Source of the DNA: Luteibacter aegosomaticola
Lineage (GTDB): Bacteria > Pseudomonadota > Gammaproteobacteria > Xanthomonadales > Rhodanobacteraceae
Length of the DNA stretch: 64,000 bases
Direction: 5' to 3'
NCBI RefSeq assembly: GCF_023078475.1
Contig: NZ_CP095741.1
Span: 4,434,501 to 4,498,500 of the forward strand
In this document: positions 45,562 through 55,948 of the stretch, in pieces
How positions within the stretch are numbered: position 1 is the first letter of the stretch
Layout: each line of letters begins with the position of its first letter
Made by a program: the position numbers and the translations under genes
Notes under the pieces: model-generated
Told to the model about the DNA's origin: nothing
The model's input: the letters and a program-made list of their open reading frames with translations, nothing else
Databases searched by the model: none

Positions 45562-46813
45562 GCCAACGCACACGCCGCTCGCCACGCCCGTGCGTCGCGC
45601 GGCGGTCGTGTTCGTTTTCATCACCGTCCTGATCGACATCCTCGCGTTCGGCATCATCATCCCGGTGCTGCCGCACCTGATCGAAACGATGACCGGCGGC
45701 GGCGTGAGCAACGCCGCGTGGTGGGTGGGCGTGTTCGGCACCGTGTTCGCGGCGGTGCAGTTCTTCTCTTCGCCGGTGCAGGGCGCGCTGTCCGATCGCT
45801 TCGGCCGCCGCCCCGTCATCCTGCTGTCGAACCTGGGACTCGGCCTCGATTTCGTCTTGATGGCCCTGGCGCCGTCGCTATGGCTGCTGTTCGTTGGCCG
45901 GATCATCTCCGGCATGACGGCGGCCAGCTTCACCACCGCCAATGCCTACATCGCCGACGTGACCCCGCCGGAGAAGCGCGCGGGGGCGTTCGGCGTGCTC
46001 GGCGGCGCGTTCGGCATCGGCTTCATCATCGGCCCGGCGCTGGGCGGCTTCCTGGGCGGCATCGACCTGCGCCTGCCGTTCTGGGTCGCGGCCGGGCTGG
46101 CCCTCGCCAACTTCATGTACGGCTTCTTCATCCTGCCCGAATCGCTGCCACCGGAACGGCGCACGGCGAAGTTCGAGCCGCATACGGCCCACCCGCTGGG
46201 CGCCCTGCGCCTGCTCCGCTGCAGCCCTACGGTGTTCGGGCTGGCGATCGTGACCTTCCTGTTCTACCTGGCGCACTACGTGCTCCAGACCACGTTCGTG
46301 CTCTACGCCGACTACCGCTACCACTGGGGTGCCCAGGCGGTGGGCTTCGTGCTGGCCCTGGTCGGCGCCTGCGACGGCTCGGTCCAGGCCTTCCTGACCG
46401 GGCGGCTCACCCAGCGCTTCGGTGAGCGGAAGATCCTGGTCATCGGGCTGATGTTCGGCACCCTGGCCTTTGCCGTGATGGGCCTGGCCGGCGCCGGCTG
46501 GGTCTTCCTGCTCGGGATACCCCTAATGTCGCTGTGGGGCCTGTCCGGGCCGCCCATGCAATCGATCATGACCCGCTGTGTTTCGGCCGACCAGCAGGGC
46601 CGGCTGCAGGGGGCGATCACGAGCCTGGGCAGCTTTGCGGGCATTTTCGGCCCGTACCTCTTTGCCCAGATCTTCGCCTTCTCCATCGCCCCCGAGCGAA
46701 CGGTGCACGTGCCCGGCATCGCCTTCCTGCTGGCGGCCGTGCTGATCGGCGTTGGGGCGGTGGTGGCGGCCCGCGCTACCCGATGGATGCCGCCGCCGCA
46801 TACTCCGCCATAA
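45554..46813 (+). CDS. MFS transporter, TetA/TCR-like
   Basis: 419 residues, 12 helices. The MFS signature between helices 2 and 3 ([16 protein letters not shown]) and TetA-like stretches ([54 protein letters not shown]) are clear. It probably exports a drug or metabolite with proton antiport. Tetracycline resistance cannot be assumed, because the family is broad. It is coupled to the CPA2 antiporter gene. Confidence 0.88.
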   Translation: MSEPTHTPLATPVRRAAVVFVFITVLIDILAFGIIIPVLPHLIETMTGGGVSNAAWWVGVFGTVFAAVQFFSSPVQGALSDRFGRRPVILLSNLGLGLDFVLMALAPSLWLLFVGRIISGMTAASFTTANAYIADVTPPEKRAGAFGVLGGAFGIGFIIGPALGGFLGGIDLRLPFWVAAGLALANFMYGFFILPESLPPERRTAKFEPHTAHPLGALRLLRCSPTVFGLAIVTFLFYLAHYVLQTTFVLYADYRYHWGAQAVGFVLALVGACDGSVQAFLTGRLTQRFGERKILVIGLMFGTLAFAVMGLAGAGWVFLLGIPLMSLWGLSGPPMQSIMTRCVSADQQGRLQGAITSLGSFAGIFGPYLFAQIFAFSIAPERTVHVPGIAFLLAAVLIGVGAVVAARATRWMPPPHTPP

Positions 46814-46886
46814 GGCAGATCGAAATTCCTAGCTTTCATCGTATGATGCGCGACGTACTTGAACCACTTCACGCGACGGTTGGGGC

Positions 46887-48254
46887 GTGCGTTTGGACAG
46901 CCAGCTCTGGGAAAGCAAATACCGCGAGGCCGTAGAACGGCTTACACGCGAGGAAGCCCAGTGGCGGGGCGTCGAGTCCGTGCTTCGCCAATTGGTCGCA
47001 AGCCTGACCCGCGCCGCCCACGGCTCACATGAACAGGTCGATCCCCATATCGAACGCCTGAGCGCCGCCCTTGCGGCCGGCTCGGCCGACGCCATGGTGC
47101 TCGAGACCCTGTCGAACAGCCTGCGCGATGCGCTGGAAGGCCTGGCCACCCGCCCGCTGCGGACGCCGGAAGAGCGCGCCATCCCGATCACCCGGCCGCA
47201 GCGCACCGAATACGGCTCGTCCGTACAGGCCGCCCTGCACCGCCTGGTGGACCGGATCGTCGTCCAGCCGAAGCTGACCGAGCGGGCGAACGACCTGCGC
47301 CGCGACGTGACCGACGCGGGCGACCTGGTGGCCCTGGCCGCCTGTAGCGACCGCATGGCCGACCTGATCAACGAGCAGCGGATCGGCATGCAGCGCGAGA
47401 TCGATGCGCTGCAGGCGGTGCTGCGCCACGTGGCCGGCCGCCTGGACGAGATGACCCAGTACATGGCCCGCGAACTCGCGGACCAGTCCACCGGCGAATC
47501 GAACGGTCAGGCGCTGGATGCCTCCGTGGCCCATGAGATGCGCTTGCTCAGCGAGGCGATCCTCGAAGCGGAAGACGCGCACGAACTGCGTGAGCGGGTG
47601 AACGAGAGCCTGGAAACGATCGCGGCGTGCTTCCGTGATTTCCGCGGCCGCGAGGGTGCACGCCTTACCGCCTACCGCGAGCGCGCCGAGAAGATGCGCC
47701 AGCGCGTGGAGCAGCTGGAGACCGAGCGCAACGCCTTGCAGCGTTCGCTCGAGCGCGAACATGAGCTCGCGCAGACCGACACCATGATCGGCATGCCGAA
47801 CCGCCTGGCGTACGAGAAGCGGATCGAAGCCGCGTACGAAAGCTGGCTCACCACATCGCGTCCGCTTTCGATCGCCGCGATCGATATCGATCACTTCAAG
47901 AGCATCAACGATACCTACGGCCACACCGCGGGCGACGCGGTGCTGCGCGTGATCGGCCAGGCGCTGCTGAAGCACGTGCGGCCGGTGGATTTCGTGGCGC
48001 GCTATGGCGGCGAGGAATTCATCGTGATCTTCGATGGCGCCGACGAAGCCGAATCGCTGCAGGTGTGCGAACGCCTGCGCGGCAAGATCCAGCACCTCGC
48101 CTTCCACGCCAGCCGCCAGCCGGTGCGCGTGACGGCATCGATCGGTGTAGCCCAGTTCCGCGCCGGCGAGACACCGCAGGCCGTGTTCGAACGCGCCGAC
48201 CTGGCGCTGTACACGGCAAAGAATGGCGGGCGAAATCGCTGCGTAGCCGGGTAA
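46887..48254 (+). CDS. diguanylate cyclase (GGDEF domain)
   Basis: 455 residues from a GTG at 46887. The N-terminal about 280 residues are helical and coiled-coil with no membrane helix. The C-terminal GGDEF domain has DTMIGMPNRLAYEKRI, DIDHFKSINDTYGHTAGDAV and the active site RYGGEEFIVIF (about 374-378), with an RPVD inhibitory site five residues before it, so a product-inhibited active cyclase is expected. It makes c-di-GMP, which the PilZ protein at 24.1 kb could sense. The signal input is unknown. Confidence 0.92.
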   Translation: MRLDSQLWESKYREAVERLTREEAQWRGVESVLRQLVASLTRAAHGSHEQVDPHIERLSAALAAGSADAMVLETLSNSLRDALEGLATRPLRTPEERAIPITRPQRTEYGSSVQAALHRLVDRIVVQPKLTERANDLRRDVTDAGDLVALAACSDRMADLINEQRIGMQREIDALQAVLRHVAGRLDEMTQYMARELADQSTGESNGQALDASVAHEMRLLSEAILEAEDAHELRERVNESLETIAACFRDFRGREGARLTAYRERAEKMRQRVEQLETERNALQRSLEREHELAQTDTMIGMPNRLAYEKRIEAAYESWLTTSRPLSIAAIDIDHFKSINDTYGHTAGDAVLRVIGQALLKHVRPVDFVARYGGEEFIVIFDGADEAESLQVCERLRGKIQHLAFHASRQPVRVTASIGVAQFRAGETPQAVFERADLALYTAKNGGRNRCVAG

Positions 48255-48275
48255 AGCGATTCGGCGCGCAGGCGG

Positions 48276-48402
48276 CTATCCACCTCCGGCACGGCCCCCG
48301 CGCGACCACCTATTCGCCTTCGGCACGCCCCCCGCGCGGTCGCCTATCCACCTCCGGCACGGCCCCTCGCGCGACCGTCTATCCAGCTCCGGCACGGCCC
48401 CC
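48276..48402. repeat. 34-35-base tandem repeat, 3.7 copies
   Basis: Units start at 48276, 48310, 48344 and 48379 with the consensus CTATCCACCTCCGGCACGGC followed by CCCCGCGCGACC. It lies between the diguanylate cyclase stop and a REPIN, and no reading frame fits it well. Confidence 0.85.
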
Positions 48403-48533
48403 GTAGGAGCCCACCCTGTGGGCGACGCCTTTCGTACAGCCGCCACAGGGTCTGCAGCTCTTCCGCGAAAGATGTCGCCCACAGGGTGGGCTCCTACATG
48501 GCGAAAGATGTCGCCCACAGGGTGGGCTCCTAC
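48403..48533. repeat. REPIN plus extra half unit, family A
   Basis: Full unit 48403-48497, then a right half unit at about 48498-48533. The last bases (48530-48532) give the TAG stop of the convergent VIT gene. Confidence 0.95.
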
Positions 48534-49225
48534 GTCGCGATGCCGAACAAGCGGCCGACTACCGCCGTCAGGGCCATTGCCGCGGCGCCCCAGAACAGGA
48601 TGCGCGACACCCCACGCCAGATTGGCGCGCCAGCCAGCCGGGCCGAGGTCGCCCCCAACACCGCGAGTGCCACCAGCGATACCGCCACGGTCACTGTCGC
48701 CATGTGCGGCTGCGGCGCCACGGCCGTCGCCAGGATCGGCACGATCGCACCCACCGCGAAGCTAACCGCCGACGCGGCGGCCGCCTGCAACGGCCGCGCC
48801 GCCGTGGCCGAAGACAACCCCAGCTCATCGCGCGCATGTGCTTCCAGCGCGTTATGCGCCATGAGCTGATCGGCCACCTGATGAGCCAGCTCGCGGTCGA
48901 GGCCACGGTGCACGTAGATCTCGGTGAGCTCCTTGTGCTCCCCGTGCGGGTCTTCGCGTAGCTCGCGCTGCTCCACGGCCAGCTCGGCACGTTCGCTGTC
49001 GGCCTGCGAGCTCACGGAGACGTATTCACCAGCCCCCATCGACATGGCGCCCGCGACCAGGCCGGCCACGCCAGCGATCATCACGTTCCCCGTGCCCGCC
49101 TCGGCCGAAGCCACGCCCACCAGCAGGCTCGCGGTCGAAAGAATGCCGTCGTTCGCGCCGAGCACGGCCGCACGCAGCCAGCCCAACCGGTCGAGCCGGT
49201 GGTGTTCGGAATGTTTGCGGATCAC
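48530..49225 (-). CDS. VIT/CCC1-family membrane protein
   Basis: 231 residues with about five helices. The N-terminal WLRAAVLGANDGILSTASLL followed by VGVASAEAG and the acidic loop (ELREDPHGEHKELTEIYVHR) are typical of VIT1/CCC1 iron and manganese transporters; DHE residues of the loop are potential metal ligands. It starts with a GTG at 49225 overlapping the stop of the FUSC gene (GTGA). Its TAG stop comes from a REP half unit. Direction and metal are not known. Confidence 0.88.
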   Translation of the reverse strand: MIRKHSEHHRLDRLGWLRAAVLGANDGILSTASLLVGVASAEAGTGNVMIAGVAGLVAGAMSMGAGEYVSVSSQADSERAELAVEQRELREDPHGEHKELTEIYVHRGLDRELAHQVADQLMAHNALEAHARDELGLSSATAARPLQAAAASAVSFAVGAIVPILATAVAPQPHMATVTVAVSLVALAVLGATSARLAGAPIWRGVSRILFWGAAAMALTAVVGRLFGIAT

Positions 49226-49824
49226 GCCTGTTCCCCTTCAACCCTGGCTTCGATGCGGTGTTCCAGCCGCGAGACCAGCCAGCCTACCAAGAGCGCGCAC
49301 GCGGTACCGCATAGCACTTCGCCGAGCCGCCACGCGGCCACTTCCCAACGCGGCCCCACCGCCGGCACGAGCACCACGATAGCGGTGGTGATGCCACCGA
49401 TCTTCGCCGCCGCACCCGCGTTCGCCGACCAGCAGGCGATGGTGACCAGGGAGAGCGCCAGCGCGAACGACAGCACATCGCCCGAGCCACCGACCCATAG
49501 CCCCAACAGGCCCGCCGCGCCGCCGAAGACGGTGCCGAGCACCCTGTCCCGCCCCGCCCCACGCGTATCGCCATAGTGGAGTTGGGTGATGGCGACCGCG
49601 CTGATGGCGGCCCAAAACGCTTCGTCCGGGTGCACCAGGTAGCCCACGCCGTAGGCGCAGAGCGAGGCGGCCACCGCCTTGAACGCCATGAAGGTACCCA
49701 TGCGCAGGCGCGAGCCCAGCGGCAGGCCCTTGAACAAGCGGTCGAGCAGCTGCTCGGCCCGGCGCACCCGGAGGATCTCCAGGGGGCGGCGTGGCTTTGG
49801 CCGGGGCGCATCGGGTTCGGTCAT
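49222..49824 (-). CDS. FUSC-family inner-membrane protein
   Basis: 200 residues, with helices KAVAASLCAYGVGYLVHPDE, FWAAISAVAITQLHYGDTRG, DRVLGTVFGGAAGLLGLWVG and further pairs. The segment ISAV-x-Q-...-G-(S/D)TR-x-x-x-DR-x-x-G-T is the FUSC/YccS/aromatic-acid-exporter signature; only the membrane half is present, without a long cytoplasmic domain. It is upstream of, and coupled to, the VIT gene. A substrate cannot be inferred. Confidence 0.78.
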   Translation of the reverse strand: MTEPDAPRPKPRRPLEILRVRRAEQLLDRLFKGLPLGSRLRMGTFMAFKAVAASLCAYGVGYLVHPDEAFWAAISAVAITQLHYGDTRGAGRDRVLGTVFGGAAGLLGLWVGGSGDVLSFALALSLVTIACWSANAGAAAKIGGITTAIVVLVPAVGPRWEVAAWRLGEVLCGTACALLVGWLVSRLEHRIEARVEGEQA

Positions 49825-49926
49825 GCCGCCATCGTAGCTTCTCGCCCCGTCGACGGCCCGCCAACGCACGCGCACAATACGCGCCGCCCCGGCCGCCCGG
49901 CCGACCTACCCACCAAGAGCCTGTCC

Positions 49927-50436
49927 ATGTCCATCACGATGTACCAGACCACCGTCCCCGTCCTCGTCCGCGCCCTGACGAACCTCGCAGGCGTGCTGAA
50001 GAAGGGTGCCGAACACGCGAAGGAACGCAACATCGCCGAAGAGGTGCTGCTGAACACCCGCATCACCCCGGATATGTTTCCGCTGATCCGCCAGGTGCAG
50101 ATCGCGACCGACATGGCCAAGGGCGCCGCCTTCCGCCTGGCCGGCGAAGAAGCGCCGAAGATGGAAGACAACGAAACCAGCTTCGAGCAGCTGCAGGCAC
50201 GCATCGCCAACGTGATCGGCATGCTCAACGGCTTCAAGCCGGAGCAGATCGACGGCAGCGAGAACCGCGACATCGTGCTGAAGATGCGCTCGGGCGAAAT
50301 GCAGTTCAAGGGCCAGCCCTACCTGCTGCAGTTCGTGCTGCCCAACGTGTACTTCCACTGCACCACTGCCTACGCGATCCTGCGCGGCGTGGGTGTAGTG
50401 CTCGGCAAGTCCGATTTCATCGGCAAGCACGAGTAA
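49927..50436 (+). CDS. DUF1993 family protein (first paralogue)
   Basis: 169 residues, helical, with the DUF1993 pattern: VPVLVRALTNLAGVLKKGAE, PDMFPLIRQVQIATDMAKGA, NETSFEQLQARI and the end YFHCTTAYAILRGVGVVLGK. The fold is expected to be a DinB-like four-helix bundle. No function is established. A second paralogue lies at 52387. A REPIN follows within ten bases. Confidence 0.88.
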   Translation: MSITMYQTTVPVLVRALTNLAGVLKKGAEHAKERNIAEEVLLNTRITPDMFPLIRQVQIATDMAKGAAFRLAGEEAPKMEDNETSFEQLQARIANVIGMLNGFKPEQIDGSENRDIVLKMRSGEMQFKGQPYLLQFVLPNVYFHCTTAYAILRGVGVVLGKSDFIGKHE

Positions 50437-50444
50437 GAACGCTC

Positions 50445-50539
50445 GTAGGAGCCCACCCTGTGGGCGACATCTTTCGCGGAAGAGCTGCAGACCCTGTGGC
50501 GGCTGTACGAAAGGCGTCGCCCACAGGGTGGGCTCCTAC
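50445..50539. repeat. REPIN, family A, reversed core
   Basis: The arms are as in other copies, but the core runs in the opposite sense (GAAAGGCGTC near the right end instead of the left). It lies between the DUF1993 gene and the ABC permease. Confidence 0.95.
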
Positions 50540-50557
50540 AGGTAAGCGGAGGCGGTG

Positions 50558-51315
<758 letters not shown>

Positions 51316-51319
<4 letters not shown>

Positions 51320-52266
51320 AGGCCACCTCCACGGACAAGGCTCACGAAGATATCTTCCAGCGAGCTCTCGCTGGAATGCAGGTCCTTGAAGTCGATGCCC
51401 AGGGCACCGAGCTTCTTCAGCAGTTCGGCGATGCCGGTGTCATCCGATTGCGTATCGAAGGTGTAGGTGAGGCACAGGCCATCCTTCGACAGTTCCAGCG
51501 GCCAGTGTTCCAGCCCGGACGGCACGGCCTCGAGCGGCGCCTGCAGCGACAGCGTCAGCTGCTTCTTGCCCAGCTTCTGCATCAGCGTGCGCTTGTCTTC
51601 CACCAGAATCAGTTCGCCGTGGTTGATGACACCGATGCGATCGGCCATTTCCTCGGCTTCTTCGATGTAATGCGTGGTGAGGATGATGGTGACGCCCGAT
51701 TCGCGCAGGCGGCGCACCATCTGCCACATGTCATGGCGCAGTTCGACATCGACGCCCGCGGTGGGCTCATCGAGAAACAGTACGCGCGGCTCGTGCGCGA
51801 GCGCCTTGGCGATAAGCACACGGCGTTTCATGCCGCCCGACAACGCCATGATCTTCGAATCCTTCTTCTCCCACAGCGAAAGCTCGCGCAGGATCCGCTC
51901 GAGGTACACGGGATTCGGCGCCTTGCCGAACAGGCCGCGGCTGAAGGTCACCGTGGCCCACACCGTTTCGAATGCGTCCGTCGACAATTCCTGCGGCACC
52001 AGGCCGATGAGACCGCGCGCCGCGCGATAGTCGCGGACGATATCGTGGCCATCGACGCTGACGCTGCCGTCGGTACCGGTGACGATGCCGCAGATGATGC
52101 TGATGAGGGTGGTCTTGCCGGCGCCATTGGGGCCGAGCAACGCGAAGATTTCGCCGCGGCGGATTTCCAGATCGACGCGCTTCAACGCCTGGAAGCCCGT
52201 CTTGTAGGCCTTGGACAGGCCGCGCACCGCGACGATCGCGTCGGATGCCGGTTCAATGGGGGACAT
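51316..52266 (-). CDS. ABC transporter ATP-binding protein (YadG-like)
   Basis: 316 residues. Walker [13 protein letters not shown] signature LSGGMKRR, Walker B VLFLDEP followed by TAGVDVE, and the switch His in [15 protein letters not shown]-terminal extension ends in [14 protein letters not shown], usual for the drug/DRA and YadG-type exporters. The ATG at 52266 gives the family length (about 310). Encodes the cytoplasmic motor for the permease in the same operon. Confidence 0.93.
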
Positions 52267-52386
52267 GGGGGACCGTTCGTAGCGGGGTTGGCCGGTGATG
52301 GTAGTCCCTTGGATTGCGTCGCGCACGGGCCTTGAAGGGGCGCCCTGCCCGCCCCACCATCGATGGATTACCCAGGGAGCCACCCC

Positions 52387-52878
52387 ATGAGCATCTCGCT
52401 GCACGAAGCCTCCGCTGCCGCCTACGTCCGCGGTTTCCATGTCCTTGCCGACCTGCTGCGGAAAGCCAAAGCCCACGGCGGCGATGCGCTGGTGGAACAG
52501 CGGCTGGCCCCCGATATGCTGAACCTCGCCGGCCAGGTGCAGCGCGCCAGCGATACCGCCAAGTTTGGCGTGGCCCGCGTGGCCGATGTGCAGCCGCCCG
52601 CGTTCGAAGACAACGAAACCACCATCGACCAGTTGCTCGCTCGCATCGATGGCACCGTGCAGTGGATCGAATCGGTACCGGCCGACACCATCAACGCAGG
52701 CGCCTCGCGCAGCATCACGCGCAAGTTCGGCCCGAACGAGCGCACGTTCAGCGCGAACGAATACCTCATGCTGTTCGCCCTGCCGAACTTCTATTTCCAC
52801 ATCACCACCGCGTACGACATCCTCCGCCACAACGGCGTCGGCGTCGGCAAGCTGGATTACCTCGGCTTCGCCGGGTGA
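52387..52878 (+). CDS. DUF1993 family protein (second paralogue)
   Basis: 163 residues, sharing with the gene at 49927 the size, the [14 protein letters not shown] segment and the end [26 protein letters not shown] site precedes the ATG at 52387. It is divergent from the ABC transporter operon and its stop overlaps the tag GTG (GTGA). Function unknown. Confidence 0.88.
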   Translation: MSISLHEASAAAYVRGFHVLADLLRKAKAHGGDALVEQRLAPDMLNLAGQVQRASDTAKFGVARVADVQPPAFEDNETTIDQLLARIDGTVQWIESVPADTINAGASRSITRKFGPNERTFSANEYLMLFALPNFYFHITTAYDILRHNGVGVGKLDYLGFAG

Positions 52879-53459
52879 GTGATGGCCTGACGCGCTGCGC
52901 CTGGGGCGAATCCGATGACCTCATGCGCGGTTATCACGACCGCGAATGGGGCGTGCCCGAGCGCGACGGCCGCAAGCTGTGGGAAAAGCTGATCCTCGAC
53001 GGCTTCCAGGCCGGGCTCTCGTGGCGGACCATCCTGGCCCGCCGCGACGGGTTCCGCCATGCCTTCGAAGGCTTCGACCCGGACGTCGTCGCGGCCTACG
53101 GGCCGCGCGACGTGGAACGGCTGCTGGCCGACCCCGGCATCATCCGATCCCGGAGCAAGATCGGCGCGGCGATCAACAACGCGAAGGCCTACCTGGCCAT
53201 GCGCGAGGCGGGCGAGGACTTCGCCACCTTCTGCTGGGATTTCGTCGGCGGCCAGCCGCTGGCCTGGGACGGCCCGGTACCCCCGAACAGCCCGCTCTCC
53301 GAACAGGTGTCCAAGGCCCTGAAGAAGCGGGGCTTTACCTTCGTGGGGCCGACCATCGTGTTCGCCTGGATGGAGGCCACCGGCCTGCTCAATACCCATG
53401 CACCGAGCTGCTTCCGGCGGGCCGAACTGCTCCGTAAACCCTTACGGAACAAGGCTTAA
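52875..53459 (+). CDS. tag: DNA-3-methyladenine glycosylase I
   Basis: 194 residues from a GTG overlapping the DUF1993 stop. Removes 3-methyladenine from alkylated DNA in base-excision repair. The zinc ligands appear in TRCAWGE (Cys), RGYHDREWG (His) and NTHAPSCF (His and Cys), with the substrate pocket in [20 protein letters not shown] (Trp, catalytic neighbourhood) and [18 protein letters not shown]. Confidence 0.95.
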   Translation: MSDGLTRCAWGESDDLMRGYHDREWGVPERDGRKLWEKLILDGFQAGLSWRTILARRDGFRHAFEGFDPDVVAAYGPRDVERLLADPGIIRSRSKIGAAINNAKAYLAMREAGEDFATFCWDFVGGQPLAWDGPVPPNSPLSEQVSKALKKRGFTFVGPTIVFAWMEATGLLNTHAPSCFRRAELLRKPLRNKA

Positions 53460-53532
53460 TGGATTTTTAGCCGGGGAGGCGTAGGATCAAAATCGTCCGT
53501 TAGCCGTACCCACCGACACACGCGAGGGTCCC

Positions 53533-53811
53533 ATGGCATCGAGTTCCGCCCAGTTGTTCATTCCGCACTGCGAAACGACACAGGGACCGTGGATCGTCCG
53601 CCGCGGCGCGGCCGACATACTCGCCCGCTACCCCACGCAAGCCGAGGCCATCCACGCCGCGGAAGCCCTGGCACCCGGCCTCTCCGACAGCCTCGGCCGC
53701 CCGGTAGCCATTCACGTCCAGCACGCCGATAAGACCTGGGAAGAACACACCTGGGTAGTCGCCGGGATGATCGCGGGCGCACCGCTGAGTCCCGCGGTTC
53801 ACGCACGCTGA
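53533..53811 (+). CDS. small hypothetical protein, DUF2188-like
   Basis: 92 residues. GPWIVRRGAADILARYPTQA followed by EAIHAAEALA and VAIHVQHADKTWEEHTW resembles the small alpha+beta DUF2188 proteins, in which a helix carrying repeated Ala lies between short strands. There is a GAGGG site upstream of the ATG. The role is unknown. It is followed by dinG on the same strand. Confidence 0.68.
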   Translation: MASSSAQLFIPHCETTQGPWIVRRGAADILARYPTQAEAIHAAEALAPGLSDSLGRPVAIHVQHADKTWEEHTWVVAGMIAGAPLSPAVHAR

Positions 53812-53851
53812 GGCACGGGGTGAGACCCCGATAGGGTAACCTTGGTGGGCT

Positions 53852-55948
53852 ATGCTCACCGAAGATACCAAAGCCGCGATCCGCGCCGCCTATGCGCGCC
53901 TGAAGGACGGCCTTGCGGGGTTCCGCGGGCGTCCCTCGCAGCTGAAGATGATCGCCGAGGTCGCCAAGGCGCTGGCCGAGCCGGCGGGCGCGGCCGTGAT
54001 CGAAGCACCCACCGGTACCGGTAAGTCCATGGCCTACCTGATTGGTGGCCTCGAAGTGGCCCGTTCCCAGAAGAAGAAGCTGGTGATCGCGACGGCCACG
54101 GTGGCGCTGCAGGAGCAGCTCGTCCAGCGCGATATCCCCCAGTACATGAAGCTCTGCGGCGTCGAGGCGAAGGTGGCGCTGGCCAAGGGCCGTGCGCGCT
54201 ACCTGTGCCCACGCAACCTGCGCATGGCCGGGTCTGAACCGAGTGCCCAGGGCGGCTTCGATTTCGATGCGGACGTGGCCCTGTGGTCACGGCCACCGGC
54301 GGAACGCGACACCAAGGCCATCGAGAAGCTCGGCAAGGCGTTCGAAGCGCGTGAGTGGAACGGCGATATCGATACGAGCCCGGAACCGCTCTCGGATCTC
54401 GTCCGCGGCATGATCACCACGAGCGCGGGTGGCTGCACCGGCCGCAAGTGCAACGCCTTCGCCGTATGCCCGTTCTTCCTCGCGCGCCGCGCCATTGGCG
54501 AGGCCGATATCGTGGTGGCGAACCAGGATCTGGTCCTGGCCGACCTGACCATGCCGCGAGATGAAGACACCTTCGGCGGCGTGATCCTGCCGAAGCCGGA
54601 AGAGACCCTGTACATCTTCGACGAGGCGCACCACGTGCCCTCGAAGGCCATTGATCGTGGTGCGGCCGACGTGCACCTTGCGAGCGCCGTGCGCCGCATC
54701 GGCCGCCTGCAGAACCAGGTGCATGCCGCGTATTCGCTCACCGATAAGGAAAGCATCGGCAATCTCTCGCTGGAAACCGGCGACGAGAAGATGCTGGAAA
54801 TGTCGAACGCGCTGGAAGAGATCGAGCGCGAGATTCGTCTTTCGTGGACACCGTCGTCCAGCGAGCTGGAACCCGTGTTCCGCGCGTCGCTCGGGCAGTT
54901 GCCTGAGAACTGGGTGATCCATGCATCGCACCTGCACACGGTAACGCGCGACGTACAGCGTTGGTTGCGCACCGTGCGCCGCACCGTCGTGGAGATGGAA
55001 GCGGGCGGCCCCACGCAGGAAGCGCTTTCGCGCGAACTGGGCATGGCGCTGGAACGGCTCGACCGGCAGGTGCGCACCTGGTACGCGTGGTCCACCGAGG
55101 ATCGCGAGAACGGACCGCCGCTTGCCCGCTGGGTAAGCATGGGTTCGGATCAGCAGCTGATCTGCCATGCGTCGGCGGTTTCCGCGGGCGGCCTGCTGCG
55201 CAACGTGCTTTGGGATAACGCCTCCGCCGTGGTGATGACCTCCGCGACGTTGTCTGCGGGCGGCAACTTCCGCGGCTTCGCGGATTCCGTCGGCCTGCCG
55301 AATGAAGCGGTGACGATCAGCCTGCCCTCCCCGTTCGACCTGGAGCGTCAGGCAAAGCTCGAGGTGCCTGCGTTCAACACCTTGCCGGATGATCGCGAAG
55401 GCCACGCGCGCGAAGTCGCGAGCTGGCTGGCGAAAAACCTGGACTGGGATGCGGGCAACCTCGTGTTGTTCACGTCGCGTGCGAAGCTGGATCGCGTACT
55501 GCAGGTGTTGCCTATCGATCACGTGCGCCGCGTTCGCGCGCAGGGTTCGCTGGCGAAAGCGCAACTGATTGCCGAGCACTGTGCGGATATCGAAGCCGGC
55601 AAGGGCAGCACGATCTTCGGCCTGGCGTCGTTCGGCGAAGGCCTCGACCTGCCGGGTAAGCTTTGCGAAACAGTGGTCGTCACGCAGTTGCCGTTTGCGG
55701 TACCCACCGATCCCGTCGGCGCGACCTACGCCGAGTGGCTGGAATCGCGGGGCCGCAATCCGTTTATCGAAGTGAGCGTGCCGGATGCCACGCGCATTCT
55801 CACCCAGTACTGCGGTCGTTTGATCCGTACCGAAACCGACACCGGCCGCATCGTGCTGCTTGATCGCCGCGTCATCACCAAGCGCTACGGCACCGGCATG
55901 CTGCGCGCGCTCCCGCCCTTTGCCCGTGAGATCGAGCGCGTCGCATGA
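53852..55948 (+). CDS. dinG: ATP-dependent DNA helicase DinG
   Basis: 698 residues. A superfamily 2 XPD-like 5'-3' helicase that unwinds R-loops and D-loops. Walker A EAPTGTGKSMAYLI (near residue 50), iron-sulfur cysteines in RYLCPRNLR and GGCTGRKCNAFAVCPFF, DEAH box IFDEAHHVPSKA, and the C-terminal helicase motifs MTSATLSAGGNFRGF, GLASFGEGLDLPGKL and QYCGRLIRTETDTGRIVLLD. The stop overlaps the HutD-family gene (ATGA). Confidence 0.95.
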   Translation: MLTEDTKAAIRAAYARLKDGLAGFRGRPSQLKMIAEVAKALAEPAGAAVIEAPTGTGKSMAYLIGGLEVARSQKKKLVIATATVALQEQLVQRDIPQYMKLCGVEAKVALAKGRARYLCPRNLRMAGSEPSAQGGFDFDADVALWSRPPAERDTKAIEKLGKAFEAREWNGDIDTSPEPLSDLVRGMITTSAGGCTGRKCNAFAVCPFFLARRAIGEADIVVANQDLVLADLTMPRDEDTFGGVILPKPEETLYIFDEAHHVPSKAIDRGAADVHLASAVRRIGRLQNQVHAAYSLTDKESIGNLSLETGDEKMLEMSNALEEIEREIRLSWTPSSSELEPVFRASLGQLPENWVIHASHLHTVTRDVQRWLRTVRRTVVEMEAGGPTQEALSRELGMALERLDRQVRTWYAWSTEDRENGPPLARWVSMGSDQQLICHASAVSAGGLLRNVLWDNASAVVMTSATLSAGGNFRGFADSVGLPNEAVTISLPSPFDLERQAKLEVPAFNTLPDDREGHAREVASWLAKNLDWDAGNLVLFTSRAKLDRVLQVLPIDHVRRVRAQGSLAKAQLIAEHCADIEAGKGSTIFGLASFGEGLDLPGKLCETVVVTQLPFAVPTDPVGATYAEWLESRGRNPFIEVSVPDATRILTQYCGRLIRTETDTGRIVLLDRRVITKRYGTGMLRALPPFAREIERVA

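Noticed and set aside
45554..46813. Tetracycline-resistance gene
   Set aside because: The protein has the general TetA/TCR-like MFS layout, but the family is broad and there is no specific evidence for tetracycline transport.
48276..48402. CRISPR array
   Set aside because: The repeats are contiguous, without unique spacers, and no cas gene is present.
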